Source of the DNA: Gammaproteobacteria bacterium | Lineage (GTDB): Bacteria > Pseudomonadota > Gammaproteobacteria > Steroidobacterales > Steroidobacteraceae | Length of the DNA stretch: 64,000 bases | NCBI GenBank assembly: GCA_027459765.1 | Contig: DAIDHD010000003.1 | Location: forward strand, 62,001-126,000 | Direction of reading: 5' to 3' | Shown: piece by piece, positions 1 to 10,185 of the stretch | Numbering within the stretch: position 1 is the first letter of the stretch | Layout of the letters: the number at the start of each line of letters is the position of its first letter | The notes under the pieces: generated by a model | Databases searched by the model: none | Seen by the model: only the letters and a program-made list of their open reading frames with translations | What the model was told of the DNA's origin: nothing | Made by a program: the position numbers and the translations under genes

Positions 1-47
1 CGGCCGACGATGGCGACCATGCCGGCGCGGAATGCGGGCCCGGTCAC
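1..47 (-). CDS. era: GTPase Era, N-terminal fragment (runs off the window)
   Basis: The 15 visible codons translate as MTGPAFRAGMVAIVGR, which matches the start of Era just before its G1 P-loop (usually AIVGRPNVGKS). Era is a ribosome-associated GTPase that binds 16S rRNA 3' ends during 30S maturation. The GTG start overlaps the rnc stop by four bases (GTGA), and rnc-era is a conserved pair. The rest of the gene, including the GTPase and KH domains, lies outside the window, so the call rests on this short match plus context. Confidence 0.8.
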   Translation of the reverse strand, partial: MTGPAFRAGMVAIVG

Positions 48-754
48 GCGCGGCTCCCGGCGTGCGCGGCGAGGCGCTCGAGCACCCGCGAGGCGGCGGC
101 CTGCTCGGCCCGGCGCCGGCTCGCGCCCTGCCCCACCGCGTCGACGTCGAAGTGCGCGACGGCGCAGGTCACGGTGAAGGACTGCTCGTGCGGCTCGCCG
201 GAAACGGAGACGAGCGTATAGCGCGGCAGCGGCAGTCCACGGGACTGCAGCAGTTCCTGCAGTTGCGTCTTCGCATCCTTCAAGGCCGCGGCCGCCGGCA
301 GGGTGCCCATGCGGGGACCGATCAGCCGCCCGACCGCCGCTGCGGCGGCGTCGAAGCCCGCGTCGAGATAGATCGCTCCCACCAGCGCCTCCAGGGCGTC
401 GGCGAGGATCGACGCCCGCCGGAACCCGCCCGTCTTCATCTCGCCCGCCCCCAGGCGCACGTGATCGCCGACCCCGATCTCGGCGGCGATCGCGGCGAGG
501 TGTTCGCCGTTCACCAGGCTGGCCCGCAGCCTCGACAAGGCGCCCTCGTCGGCCTTCGGCTGGGCATCGTAGAGCATCCGCGCCACCGCCGCGTTGACGA
601 TGGCGTCGCCGAGGAACTCCAGGCGCTCGTTGTGAGCCGACGCGGCGCTGCGATGCGTGAGCGCCGTGCGGCAGAGCGCCGGGTCGCCGAAACGGTGACC
701 GAGCGCCCGGCCCGCCCAGGCGAGCGCGGCGGCGGTGTCATCCGTCGTGGTCAC
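44..754 (-). CDS. rnc: ribonuclease III
   Basis: A 236-residue endoribonuclease that cuts double-stranded RNA in rRNA precursor processing and mRNA decay. The N-terminal catalytic domain carries the family signature NERLEFLGDAIV at about residues 42-53, with the metal-binding acidic residues. A double-stranded RNA-binding domain fills roughly residues 160-228 (DAKTQLQELLQSRG onward). Length is normal for bacterial RNase III. The start is the GTG at 754-752, which overlaps the upstream DUF4845 gene stop as GTGA; any longer reading would run through that gene in another frame. It is followed by era with another 4-base overlap, so rnc and era are probably translationally coupled. Confidence 0.95.
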   Translation of the reverse strand: MTTTDDTAAALAWAGRALGHRFGDPALCRTALTHRSAASAHNERLEFLGDAIVNAAVARMLYDAQPKADEGALSRLRASLVNGEHLAAIAAEIGVGDHVRLGAGEMKTGGFRRASILADALEALVGAIYLDAGFDAAAAAVGRLIGPRMGTLPAAAALKDAKTQLQELLQSRGLPLPRYTLVSVSGEPHEQSFTVTCAVAHFDVDAVGQGASRRRAEQAAASRVLERLAAHAGSRA

Positions 755-1134
755 TGCACCTTCACGGTCTTGTCGAAGTGCACCAGCAGCGAGACGTTGC
801 CGACGTAGGGCACCGTATCGTCGTAGGCCACGTGCAGCGACACGCCGCTGTCGTCCTTCACCACCTCGACGTCCTTGAAGTCGACGCCGGTGATGTCCTC
901 GATGCCCCAGTGGCGCTCGAGCGAGACCTGCATGGCGCGCACGTCCGGGTTGTCGGCCTTGAACTCGGTGGCGACGCTGGTCAGGGTGCGGGCGACCTTC
1001 AGGTAGTTGAGGTACACCGGCACCAGGCGAATGCCGGCGTACACCACCACCCCGACCAGGGCGAGCACGCACAGCAGCCCGATGAAGGTCATGCCGGCCT
1101 GGGATCGGCGTCCGGCGCCGCGGTCAATTCGCAT
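751..1134 (-). CDS. DUF4845 single-pass membrane protein
   Basis: A 127-residue protein with a short basic N-terminus (MRIDRGAGRRSQ), one hydrophobic segment at about residues 16-36 (FIGLLCVLALVGVVVYAGI) and a small C-terminal domain predicted to lie outside the cytoplasm. The arrangement resembles a pilin-like or signal-anchor protein. It matches the DUF4845 family, almost always found between lepB and rnc in beta- and gammaproteobacteria; its function is unknown. The ATG is preceded by a strong Shine-Dalgarno (GGAGGAAG). Position between signal peptidase and RNase III supports the assignment, not a function. Confidence 0.8.
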   Translation of the reverse strand: MRIDRGAGRRSQAGMTFIGLLCVLALVGVVVYAGIRLVPVYLNYLKVARTLTSVATEFKADNPDVRAMQVSLERHWGIEDITGVDFKDVEVVKDDSGVSLHVAYDDTVPYVGNVSLLVHFDKTVKVQ

Positions 1135-1160
1135 GGTGGCTTCCTCCTCGAACGGATCCC

Positions 1161-2180
1161 CTATTGAATCGCACGGCCGATCCGGCTCCAGAGAGGTCCG
1201 TCACGGGTGTCGAGATTAAGCCAGATTCGCACCGCCTTGCCGACCAGATTGGCCTCCGGGACGAACCCCGGGGCGTCCGAATCGTGCAGCCAGCGGCTGT
1301 CCTTGCTGTTGTTGCGGTTGTCGCCCATGAAGAAATAGTGCCCCGGCGGCACCACCCACTCGCCGGTGCGCACGCCGCCCAGGGCGAACATGATGCGGTG
1401 ACGCCGGCCGTCCAGGTTCTCCACCGCCGTGGGCGCGCCGGCGTAGTTCCACAGGTCCTCCTTCGGGCCGGAGTACACCGGGCCCGGTTCCTGCGGCATG
1501 GGCACGCCGTTGACCCAGAGCTGGTTGCGCTCGTCCACGCGGATTCGGTCCCCGGGCAGACCCACCAGGCGCTTGATGTAGTTGATGCGCGGGTTCGGCG
1601 GCAGGCGGAACACGATCACGTCACCGCGATGCGGCTTGCCGGTGGGGAGGATGAGGGTGTTGGTGACCGGGAGCCGCAGCCCGTAGGCGTACTTGCTGAC
1701 GAAGATGAAGTCTCCGTCGTACAGCGTCGGCATCATGGAGTCGGAAGGGATGCGGAACGGCTCGAAAATGAACGAGCGGATCACCAGCACCAGGAGGATC
1801 ACCGGGAAGAACGAGCGTGCGTACTCGACCGCGACCGGCTCCCGCAGACTCTCGGCGGGAGCGCCGGCGGCAGCCGCGGCGCGCGCGCGCGCGCCGGCGA
1901 ACCAGAGCCGGTCCGCGCCCCAGATGAGGCCCGACGCCGCGCCCACGATCACCAGCATCAGGCTGAAGTCGACCGCTTCGTAGCGGAACAGCCGCCACAG
2001 CATGACGGCCGACAGGCCGACCAGCGCGTAGCCGGAGAGGCGCGTCAACCAGGATTCGCCGCCCGCAGGCGCGCGCACGGCGCGGCGCGGCTCGAGGACC
2101 CAGCCGTCGATGAGGATCACGAGCACGCAGGCGAGCGCCGCGTACAACAGCACGAAGAAAAGGCCGTCGCCATCTTTCAC
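1161..2180 (-). CDS. lepB: signal peptidase I
   Basis: A 339-residue membrane-anchored serine protease that removes signal peptides from secreted pre-proteins at the periplasmic face of the inner membrane. The N-terminal half holds hydrophobic segments at about residues 7-25, 50-66 and 72-88, and another at about 125-138 leads into the catalytic domain. The nucleophile is Ser148 in PSDSMMPTL and the general base Lys203 in YIKRLVGLPGD; the box E motif GDNRNNSKDSR follows near residue 277. Start codon is GTG (AAAGATGGC follows) with GGGGGT upstream. It sits between lepA and the DUF4845 gene in the usual proteobacterial order. Confidence 0.95.
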   Translation of the reverse strand: MKDGDGLFFVLLYAALACVLVILIDGWVLEPRRAVRAPAGGESWLTRLSGYALVGLSAVMLWRLFRYEAVDFSLMLVIVGAASGLIWGADRLWFAGARARAAAAAGAPAESLREPVAVEYARSFFPVILLVLVIRSFIFEPFRIPSDSMMPTLYDGDFIFVSKYAYGLRLPVTNTLILPTGKPHRGDVIVFRLPPNPRINYIKRLVGLPGDRIRVDERNQLWVNGVPMPQEPGPVYSGPKEDLWNYAGAPTAVENLDGRRHRIMFALGGVRTGEWVVPPGHYFFMGDNRNNSKDSRWLHDSDAPGFVPEANLVGKAVRIWLNLDTRDGPLWSRIGRAIQ

Positions 2181-2237
2181 GAATGACCCCCGAACGACAC
2201 CATCGACTTCTCCATGCGGCGCGGCCGCCCGTCCGTC

Positions 2238-4037
<1,800 letters not shown>

Positions 4038-4077
4038 CGAAGGGAGGGCCGGACCTGCATCTTGAGCAAATTTTTCA

Positions 4078-4338
4078 TTATACCGGCGGGCCGTGCACCG
4101 CGAGGGCCTTTCGAACCTCCTCCGCGTCGAGGCGGCCGTGGCAGACGAGTTCGCCGGCGAACAGCAGCACGGGGATCTTGTGGCCGTAGCGGCGGCGCGC
4201 CTCGGGCTCGTCGTCCACGTCGCGAACCTCCACGGGGTGGAGCTCTGCGCCCGGGAGCGCCGCGAGCTCGAGCAGCATCTCCTCGCAGAGCGTGCAGCCG
4301 GGACGCGAATACAGCAGGAAGCCGGCCGGTCGGGTCAC
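4078..4338 (-). CDS. glutaredoxin-like (DUF836-type) thioredoxin-fold protein
   Basis: An 86-residue thioredoxin-fold protein with a CTLC redox motif at residues 15-18 ([11 protein letters not shown]) and the cis-proline region IPVLLF. It belongs to the small glutaredoxin-like group often found between rseB/mucD and lepA in betaproteobacteria; the physiological partner is not known. Start is GTG, overlapping the rseB stop as GTGA, so it is probably co-translated with the sigma-E regulatory genes. Lack of a signal peptide suggests a cytoplasmic protein. Confidence 0.8.
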   Translation of the reverse strand: MTRPAGFLLYSRPGCTLCEEMLLELAALPGAELHPVEVRDVDDEPEARRRYGHKIPVLLFAGELVCHGRLDAEEVRKALAVHGPPV

Positions 4339-5447
4339 GGCCGGTGCGCGGGCGACAGGTCCTTGACGGCGCGCACCGAGTTCGCGATGGATTCGACCGT
4401 GCGCGCAGGCACCTCGCCCACCGCGGTGACCTGGTGGCCCTGCACGACGGTCGAGTAGGCGAACCCCGAACCGACGCGGGCGAGGCCATCGGGCGCGCCC
4501 TCCCCGGTCGCGCCGCTCGGGGCCGCGCTGCTCGCGGCCGTGCCGCTCGCCGTCGTACCGCCCGCAGCCGCGCCGCTCGAGGGCGCGGCGCTTCGGGCGG
4601 CGGCGCCGTCCTCGACGAACACCGACACGGTGGCGAGCCCGTCCGAGTAGACGAGGTGCGAGGCCGGCTCGCCGGCGTCCTTGAGTTTCTGGCTGCCGGC
4701 GAGCGTCAGACGGAAGCCCGGCGGCAGGTCGCTGGCGCGGAACGCCGCCAGCGGCGAGCCTGCGGCGTCGTCCGCAGGCGCCTGGCGGACCCAGCGCATG
4801 CCGTCGGTGCGCGTCGCGGGAGCAAGTTCCGCGTCCGTGATCGAGTCACGCATGGTCAGGCGCGCGAACAGGATCTGTTCGATGACCTGGCCGCGCGGGT
4901 CGCACAGCTGGGTCTTGAGCGGCATCGCCGTGGCCTCGTCGAGCCAGAGGCGGTAGCCGAAGCGGTACTCGTCCTTCGGGGTCACGGCGATGACGCGCGT
5001 GCTGCGCCCGAGCAGGCGCGTGCGCGGCAGGCTCTCGATGCGGTAGTACTCGGCGACGCCCGGACCGAACTGCGGCAGCGAACCGAGGAACGGCCCGTGG
5101 GTCTGGCGCGGCTCGACCAGCACCGTGCGCTGATCGGGCAGATAACAGGTGAGCTGGTCGTTGGTACGCACGAATTCGCGCCCGGAGCCGTCCAGCGACA
5201 GCAGCCGCTCGGTGACCTGGTCGCCGCGCACCCGGTGCAGGATGCGCATGGTCTCCACCCGCCCCTGGCTCAGGTGGAAGAACGTGCCGTCGTAATTACG
5301 CGCCGCAAGCGCGTGGGTCATCTTCTGCAGCCACTCGCGCGCGTCGTCGGCGGCACGACAGGCGAGCGGCGCAACTGCCAGCATCGACCCGGCCAGCGCC
5401 CACGCCGCGAGCCGCCGCGAGGCGCGGTGCGCCACCGCCGCACTCAT
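4335..5447 (-). CDS. rseB: sigma-E regulatory periplasmic protein RseB/MucB
   Basis: A 370-residue exported protein with a signal peptide (cleavage near residue 32 after PLACRA). RseB/MucB binds the periplasmic part of the anti-sigma factor RseA and protects it from the first regulated cleavage, while sensing mislocalised lipoprotein and LPS. The LolA-like N-terminal domain covers about residues 33-215 (REWLQKMTHALAARNYDGTF) and the smaller C-terminal domain about 230-365. An Ala/Ser/Gly/Thr-rich stretch at residues 281-321 interrupts the C-terminal domain and looks like an added flexible linker. It overlaps rseA upstream (ATGA) and the glutaredoxin-like gene downstream. Confidence 0.9.
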   Translation of the reverse strand: MSAAVAHRASRRLAAWALAGSMLAVAPLACRAADDAREWLQKMTHALAARNYDGTFFHLSQGRVETMRILHRVRGDQVTERLLSLDGSGREFVRTNDQLTCYLPDQRTVLVEPRQTHGPFLGSLPQFGPGVAEYYRIESLPRTRLLGRSTRVIAVTPKDEYRFGYRLWLDEATAMPLKTQLCDPRGQVIEQILFARLTMRDSITDAELAPATRTDGMRWVRQAPADDAAGSPLAAFRASDLPPGFRLTLAGSQKLKDAGEPASHLVYSDGLATVSVFVEDGAAARSAAPSSGAAAGGTTASGTAASSAAPSGATGEGAPDGLARVGSGFAYSTVVQGHQVTAVGEVPARTVESIANSVRAVKDLSPAHRP

Positions 5448-6184
5448 GGAGTCGTGCGGGAACCCGCGGCGTCGGGGACCGGCAAGCCGGCGGCGGCGCG
5501 CCCGCCGTCCGCCGCGACGCCCGGTGCCGCGACGCCCACCTGCGCGGCGGCATCCGGCTCGTCCGGGGTGAGCAGGCCGGAGAGCACGTTGCTCTGTCCG
5601 AGCACCGAAGAGTATTGGCTGTGCGCGAATACGTAGCTCGTGAAGCGCGCCGCCGGCATCGCCACGGGCGCCGTCTCGGTCGGTGCGGCGGGCACCGTGT
5701 AGGACAAGGCTTCCCGAGGCTTGCCCGCGCTCGCCAACAGCGCGGCCGGCGCAGCGGCCGCCCGGCCGGACGCCGCCGCGGGGCGTGTCACCGGCGCAGG
5801 CGTCGACTTCGCCACCAACGACTGCGCACCGCCGGCCGGGCCGACGGCGCGATGTTGCAGCGCCATGACCGCCACCGCCGCCACGCCGGCCGCGGCCGCC
5901 ACGCTCAGGAACGGCTTCCAGCCGACACCCGCCCGGCCACGCGCCGCCGGCGACTCACCGGCCGCGGGGTGCCCGTCGATGGCGCGCTCGACGCGCGCCG
6001 CAAAGCCGGCCGACAGGGTCGGCACGCCCTGGCCGCGCATGGCCTCGCCGATCAGCGCGTAGCGCCCGAAGCACTGCCGCAACTCGGGGTCGCGCGTCAG
6101 CCGCCGCAGCAGCAGCTCCACTTCCGAGTCCGGCAACTCGCCGTCCAGGAATGCCGATACTTGTTCGCGTATTGGATCGCTCAT
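5444..6184 (-). CDS. rseA: anti-sigma-E factor RseA/MucA
   Basis: A 246-residue inner-membrane anti-sigma factor. The N-terminal cytoplasmic RseA domain (IREQVSAFLDGELPDSEVE, then CFGRYALIGEAMRG) is the part that traps RpoE. One hydrophobic segment near residues 90-107 (FLSVAAAAGVAAVAVMAL) would cross the membrane, leaving a long Ala-rich periplasmic region that RseB binds and DegS/RseP-type proteases destroy. RseP is encoded at 42946-44313 in this window. Start ATG overlaps the rpoE stop (ATGA), as expected for tight sigma/anti-sigma stoichiometry. Confidence 0.92.
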   Translation of the reverse strand: MSDPIREQVSAFLDGELPDSEVELLLRRLTRDPELRQCFGRYALIGEAMRGQGVPTLSAGFAARVERAIDGHPAAGESPAARGRAGVGWKPFLSVAAAAGVAAVAVMALQHRAVGPAGGAQSLVAKSTPAPVTRPAAASGRAAAAPAALLASAGKPREALSYTVPAAPTETAPVAMPAARFTSYVFAHSQYSSVLGQSNVLSGLLTPDEPDAAAQVGVAAPGVAADGGRAAAGLPVPDAAGSRTTP

Positions 6185-6783
6185 GTGTCCTCAGGTCGCC
6201 CCAGCCCAGCGTCGAAAATCGGTCGCAACTTCTTGTCGATGGCCTCGCGGGCCCGAAAGATGCGCGAGCGCACGGTGCCCACCGGGCAGTCCATGGTCTG
6301 CGCGATCTCCTCGTAGCTCAAACCCTCCAGCTCGCGCAGCACGATGGCGGTGCGCAGGTCCTCGGGAAGGTTCTCGATGGCGCGGTTGACGGTGTCGCGG
6401 ATCTCGTCGGTGAGCAACAGCCCTTCGGGCGTCTCGGACTCGGCGAGCCGGGCCTGCATGTCGTATTGCTCCGGATCCTGCAGGTCGAGATCGTAGTCGA
6501 CGGGGCGGCGCTTGGCGGCCACCAGGGAGTTCTTGGCGGTGTTGATGGCGATCCGATAGAGCCAGGTGTAGAAGGCGCTGTCGCCGCGAAAGGACTTCAG
6601 GGCCCGGTAGGCTTTCACGAAGGCCTCCTGGGCGATGTCCTCTGCCTCGCTGGCGTCGTGCACGTAGCGCATGATGAGCTTCAGAACCTTGTGCTGGTAA
6701 CGCAACACCAACAGATCGAATGCGGCGCGCTCGCCGCGCTGGACCCGTTCCACCAGCTTGAGATCACTCTCCTCGACGCTCAT
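6181..6783 (-). CDS. rpoE: RNA polymerase sigma-E factor (RpoE/AlgU)
   Basis: A 200-residue ECF sigma factor controlling envelope stress genes. Region 2 includes FDLLVLRYQHKVLKLIMRYV and DIAQEAFVKAYRAL; region 4 includes LRELEGLSYEEIAQTMDCPVGTVRSRIFRAR, the -35 binding helix-turn-helix. An open frame continues 28 codons upstream, but the ATG at 6783 gives the family N-terminus (MSVEESDLKLVERVQRG). The upstream extension would cover the promoter described at 6825-6851. That promoter has a sigma-E-like sequence, suggesting autoregulation. Genes rseA and rseB follow with 4-base overlaps. Confidence 0.96.
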   Translation of the reverse strand: MSVEESDLKLVERVQRGERAAFDLLVLRYQHKVLKLIMRYVHDASEAEDIAQEAFVKAYRALKSFRGDSAFYTWLYRIAINTAKNSLVAAKRRPVDYDLDLQDPEQYDMQARLAESETPEGLLLTDEIRDTVNRAIENLPEDLRTAIVLRELEGLSYEEIAQTMDCPVGTVRSRIFRAREAIDKKLRPIFDAGLGRPEDT

Positions 6784-6824
6784 TCGTGATCCCAAACGGC
6801 GGGCCTTCGGGCCGGCCTGTCGCA

Positions 6825-6851
6825 ATAGACCGACGCCGGACCGAAAAGTTC
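6825..6851 (-). promoter_or_regulatory. candidate sigma-E-dependent rpoE promoter
   Basis: On the minus strand GAACTT (6851-6846) is followed after 16 bases by TCTAT (6829-6825). This closely fits the sigma-E/AlgU consensus GAACTT-N16-TCTGA. Transcription would start about 35 bases upstream of the rpoE ATG. It implies positive autoregulation, as known for rpoE/algU in other proteobacteria. Assignment is by pattern only. Confidence 0.6.
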
Positions 6852-6903
6852 GGGCCGGGTGGAACATACGGCTCGCGGAAACGTGAGGTGGCGCACGCGG
6901 CGG

Positions 6904-6912
6904 ATTCTAGCA
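6904..6912 (-). promoter_or_regulatory. possible second rpoE promoter (extended -10)
   Basis: The minus strand reads TGCTAGAAT, an extended -10 element (TGN plus TAGAAT, 5 of 6 to TATAAT), about 120 bases upstream of rpoE and after the end of sdhE. No convincing -35 box is seen 17 bases upstream. It could supply basal, sigma-E-independent transcription. Confidence 0.3.
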
Positions 6913-6951
6913 GTCGTCGCCGGCCCGCCGCCCGTCGGGCGACGCGCCGCG

Positions 6952-7206
6952 TCAGGGCGCCGTGATCCGTCCGATCAGGGCGGCGAGCGCCGCGTCGGGC
7001 GCGGCCGCCCGGCCGAGGCACCAGGCGTGCAGCAGCGGGTCGGGGGTCTCGAGCAGCCGTTCGAACAGGCGGCGCTCCTCGGCGCCGGCGCGCGGCAGAT
7101 CGCGGTCGAGGTAGCGCTCGAGGAGCACGTCGAGTTCCTTCATGCCGCGCCGGCAGCGCCAGCGCAGCCGGCCGGCGAGCAGGCGGTCGGCCTCCCCGTC
7201 CGCCAC
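6952..7206 (-). CDS. sdhE: succinate dehydrogenase flavinylation factor SdhE (SDHAF2 family)
   Basis: An 84-residue protein of the SdhE/YgfY family, which helps attach FAD covalently to SdhA. The conserved RGMKELD motif is at residues 20-26 and the five-helix fold length is right. Start is GTG. It lies one base downstream of sdhB, so it is probably the last gene of the sdh operon. The gltA gene that often follows sdhE in betaproteobacteria is absent; rpoE follows instead after 168 bases. Confidence 0.9.
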   Translation of the reverse strand: MADGEADRLLAGRLRWRCRRGMKELDVLLERYLDRDLPRAGAEERRLFERLLETPDPLLHAWCLGRAAAPDAALAALIGRITAP

Positions 7207-7207
7207 G

Positions 7208-7993
7208 CTAGTGCTGCCGCTGCGCCAGCAGCCGCTTGATCTCGCCGATGGCGCGGGCCGGATTGAGGTCCTTCGGGCAGGCTTCGGCGCAATTCATGAT
7301 GGTGTGGCAGCGGTAGAGCCGGAACGGGTCCTCGAGTTCGTCCAGCCGCTCGCCGGTGGCCTCGTCGCGGCTGTCCACGATCCAGCGATAGGCGGCGAGC
7401 AGCGCCGCCGGTCCGAGGTAGCGGTCGCTGTTCCACCAATAGCTCGGGCAACTCGTCGAGCAACAGGCGCAGAGGATGCAGGCGGAGGGACGGTCGACCT
7501 TCTCCTGGTCGGCCTTCGACTGCAGCCGCTCGCCGTCGGGCGGCGCGGGCGTGCGCGTCTGCAGCCACGGCTTCACCGAGGCGTACTGGGCGTAGAAGTT
7601 GGTCAGATCCGGCACCAGGTCCTTGATGACGGGCATGTGCGGCAGCGGGTAGATGCGCACGTCACCCTTGACGTCGGCACAGGCGGTGACGCACGCGAGC
7701 CCGTTCTTGCCGTCGATGTTCATGGCGCAGGAGCCGCAGATGCCCTCGCGGCAGGAACGGCGGAACGTGAGCGTCGGATCGATCTCGTTCTTGATCTTGA
7801 TGAGAGCGTCGAGAACCATCGGTCCGCAGGACTCGACGTCGACCTCGTAGGTGTCGATGCGCGGGTTCTCGCCCGACTCCGGATCGAAGCGGTAGATCCT
7901 GAAGGTGCGGACCTGCTTCGCGCCGGCGGGCGCCGCGAAGGTCTTGCCGTCCTTGCGGATGCGTGAATTCGCGGGAAGTCTGAATTCGGCCAT
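7208..7993 (-). CDS. sdhB: succinate dehydrogenase iron-sulfur subunit
   Basis: A 261-residue subunit of respiratory complex II that passes electrons from the SdhA flavin to the membrane quinone site. The N-terminal plant-type ferredoxin domain has the [2Fe-2S] cysteines C81, C86, C89 and C101 ([10 protein letters not shown]...C). The C-terminal alpha-helical domain has the ferredoxin-type cluster [12 protein letters not shown] near residue 172 and a second group [17 protein letters not shown] near 228 for the [4Fe-4S] and [3Fe-4S] clusters. The length is at the upper end for the family, with a 20-residue basic N-terminus. It sits between sdhA and sdhE. Confidence 0.97.
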   Translation of the reverse strand: MAEFRLPANSRIRKDGKTFAAPAGAKQVRTFRIYRFDPESGENPRIDTYEVDVESCGPMVLDALIKIKNEIDPTLTFRRSCREGICGSCAMNIDGKNGLACVTACADVKGDVRIYPLPHMPVIKDLVPDLTNFYAQYASVKPWLQTRTPAPPDGERLQSKADQEKVDRPSACILCACCSTSCPSYWWNSDRYLGPAALLAAYRWIVDSRDEATGERLDELEDPFRLYRCHTIMNCAEACPKDLNPARAIGEIKRLLAQRQH

Positions 7994-8011
7994 GATCGCT
8001 GTCTCCCGGTC

Positions 8012-9793
8012 CTAGTACGTGCGCGCCTTCGGCGGAATCGACTCCACTTCGTCGGTGAGCGTCTCGAGGTGCACGCCACGGTAGTCGAAGCGGCTGGCGC
8101 CGCGCTCGTCCACCCAGCACAACGTGTGCTTCATCCACTGCTCGTCGTCGCGATTCGGGAAGTCCTCGCGGGCGTGCGCCCCGCGGCTCTCCTTGCGGTT
8201 CTCGGCGGAGTGCATGGTGGCGACCGCCTGGCCGAGGAGGTTGTCGAGCTCCAGCGTCTCGATGAGGTCGGTGTTCCACACCAGGGAACGGTCCGAGACC
8301 TGCACGTCGGCGAACGAATCGAACACCTGCGCCAGGCGCCGCTTGCCCTCCTCGAGGGTGGCGCCGGTGCGGAACACCGCGGCGTCGCTCTGCATGATCC
8401 TCTGCATGTCGAGGCGGATCTCGGACGTGCGCCGCGTGCCGCGCGCGTGGCGCAGGCGGTCGAGCCGCGCGAGCGCCGGTTCGGCGGCATCGGCACGCAG
8501 CTTGGGCTGCGGGGCGCCCGCCACCACGGTGGCGGCGCAATGCCGCGCGGCTTCGCGGCCGAACACCACCAGGTCGAGCAGCGAGTTCGATCCCAGCCGG
8601 TTGGCGCCGTGCACCGACACGCAGGCGGCCTCGCCCACGGCCATGAGTCCCGGCACGATCTGCTCGGCGCCATTGCTCCGGGTCACGGCCTCGCCGTGCA
8701 CGTTGCATGGGATGCCGCCCATGTTGTAGTGCACGGTCGGCAGCACCGGGATGGGCTCGCGGGTGACGTCGACGTTGGCGAAGATGCGCGCGGTCTCGGC
8801 GATGCCGGGGAGCCGCTCCTTGATCACGTCCGCGCCGAGGTGCTCGAGGTGCAGGTGAATGTGATCCTTGTGCCGGCCCACCCCGCGCCCTTCGCGGATC
8901 TCGACGGTCATCGAACGGCTGACCACGTCGCGCGAGGCGAGGTCCTTGGCGTTCGGCGCGTAGCGTTCCATGAAACGTTCGCCGGCGGCATTGGTCAGGT
9001 ACCCGCCCTCGCCGCGCGACCCCTCGGTGATGAGGCAGCCGGCGCCGTAGATGCCGGTGGGATGGAACTGCACGAACTCCATGTCCTGCAGCGGCAGTCC
9101 GGCGCGCAGCACCATGCCGCCGCCATCACCGGTGCAGGTGTGCGCCGAGGTGCAGGAGAACCACGCGCGGCCGTAGCCGCCGGTGGCGAGGATCACCTTC
9201 TGGGCGCGGAAGCGGTGCAGAGTGCCGTTCGCCATGTCGAGCGCCAGCACGCCGCGGCAGACCCCGTCCTGCATCAGCAGGTCGAGCGCGAAGTACTCGA
9301 TGAAGAAGCTCGCCTCGTGCTTCAGCGCCTGCTGGTAGAGGGTGTGCAGCATGGCGTGCCCGGTGCGGTCGGCGGCGGCGCAGGTACGCTGCGCGATCCC
9401 CTTGCCGAAGTGCGTGGTCATGCCGCCGAACGGGCGTTGATAGATCTTGCCGCTCTCGGTGCGCGAGAACGGCACGCCGTAGTGTTCCAGCTCGATGACC
9501 GCGGCCGGCGCCTCCTTGCACATGAACTCGATGGCGTCCTGGTCGCCGAGCCAGTCCGATCCCTTGACGGTGTCGTACATGTGCCAGCGCCAGTCGTCCG
9601 CGCCCATGTTGCCGAGCGCCGCTGAGATGCCGCCCTGCGCAGCCACCGTGTGGCTGCGGGTGGGAAAGACCTTGGTGAGGCAGGCGGTGGAGAGGCCCGC
9701 CTCGGCAAGCCCGAAGGTGGCGCGCAGACCGGCGCCGCCGGCGCCCACCACCACCACGTCGTAGGTGTGGTCCGTCAATTCGTATGCGGTCAT
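8012..9793 (-). CDS. sdhA: succinate dehydrogenase flavoprotein subunit
   Basis: A 593-residue flavoprotein that oxidises succinate to fumarate in the TCA cycle, peripheral on the cytoplasmic face of the inner membrane. It opens with the Rossmann FAD motif [20 protein letters not shown]. The FAD-linking histidine is in [12 protein letters not shown], and the active-site region [21 protein letters not shown] is intact. Length is normal. It follows sdhC and sdhD and precedes sdhB. Two assembly factors in the same block, SdhE and the SDHAF4-like protein, act on this subunit in other organisms. Confidence 0.98.
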   Translation of the reverse strand: MTAYELTDHTYDVVVVGAGGAGLRATFGLAEAGLSTACLTKVFPTRSHTVAAQGGISAALGNMGADDWRWHMYDTVKGSDWLGDQDAIEFMCKEAPAAVIELEHYGVPFSRTESGKIYQRPFGGMTTHFGKGIAQRTCAAADRTGHAMLHTLYQQALKHEASFFIEYFALDLLMQDGVCRGVLALDMANGTLHRFRAQKVILATGGYGRAWFSCTSAHTCTGDGGGMVLRAGLPLQDMEFVQFHPTGIYGAGCLITEGSRGEGGYLTNAAGERFMERYAPNAKDLASRDVVSRSMTVEIREGRGVGRHKDHIHLHLEHLGADVIKERLPGIAETARIFANVDVTREPIPVLPTVHYNMGGIPCNVHGEAVTRSNGAEQIVPGLMAVGEAACVSVHGANRLGSNSLLDLVVFGREAARHCAATVVAGAPQPKLRADAAEPALARLDRLRHARGTRRTSEIRLDMQRIMQSDAAVFRTGATLEEGKRRLAQVFDSFADVQVSDRSLVWNTDLIETLELDNLLGQAVATMHSAENRKESRGAHAREDFPNRDDEQWMKHTLCWVDERGASRFDYRGVHLETLTDEVESIPPKARTY

Positions 9794-9804
9794 GAAATTC
9801 CTCT

Positions 9805-10185
9805 TCAGTGCCCCAGGGCGACCTTCAGGATCGCGAGCAGGGCGGCAGCGCCCGCGAGCGCGAATCCGAAGCGCAGGCCGAGCAGCGACGCGATGCGCAA
9901 GCCCGGAGCGTGCACGTAGTCCTCGACCACGACGCTGACGCCGAGCAGGGCGTGATAGCCGAGAACGCCCACGAGCAGACAGGCGAACAGTGCGCTCGCG
10001 GGAGAGGCGAGCCAGGCACGCACCGTACCCTCATCGATCGCGGGCAGCGCGAGCAGCGAAATCAGGAACCAGAGCCCGAGCGGCACCAGGGCGACCGCGG
10101 TCACGCGCTGGGCCCACCAGTGGCCGGCGCCGGCCTTGGCGGATCCGAGACCGAGCACCCGGCCGAGCGGACTGCGCAGACTCAT
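9805..10185 (-). CDS. sdhD: succinate dehydrogenase membrane anchor subunit SdhD
   Basis: A 126-residue protein with three hydrophobic segments (about residues 28-50, 61-82 and 98-122). Within the second, [17 protein letters not shown] carries the histidine expected to ligate heme b and the Asp-Tyr pair near the quinone site. Together with SdhC it anchors SdhAB and forms the ubiquinone-binding pocket. The ATG at 10185 overlaps the sdhC stop (ATGA), which chooses this start over a longer frame reaching 10449. Confidence 0.93.
   Translation of the reverse strand: MSLRSPLGRVLGLGSAKAGAGHWWAQRVTAVALVPLGLWFLISLLALPAIDEGTVRAWLASPASALFACLLVGVLGYHALLGVSVVVEDYVHAPGLRIASLLGLRFGFALAGAAALLAILKVALGH

Noticed and set aside
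6784-6867. 28-codon N-terminal extension of rpoE
   Set aside because: Covers the sigma-E-like promoter and leader, and does not resemble sigma-E proteins.
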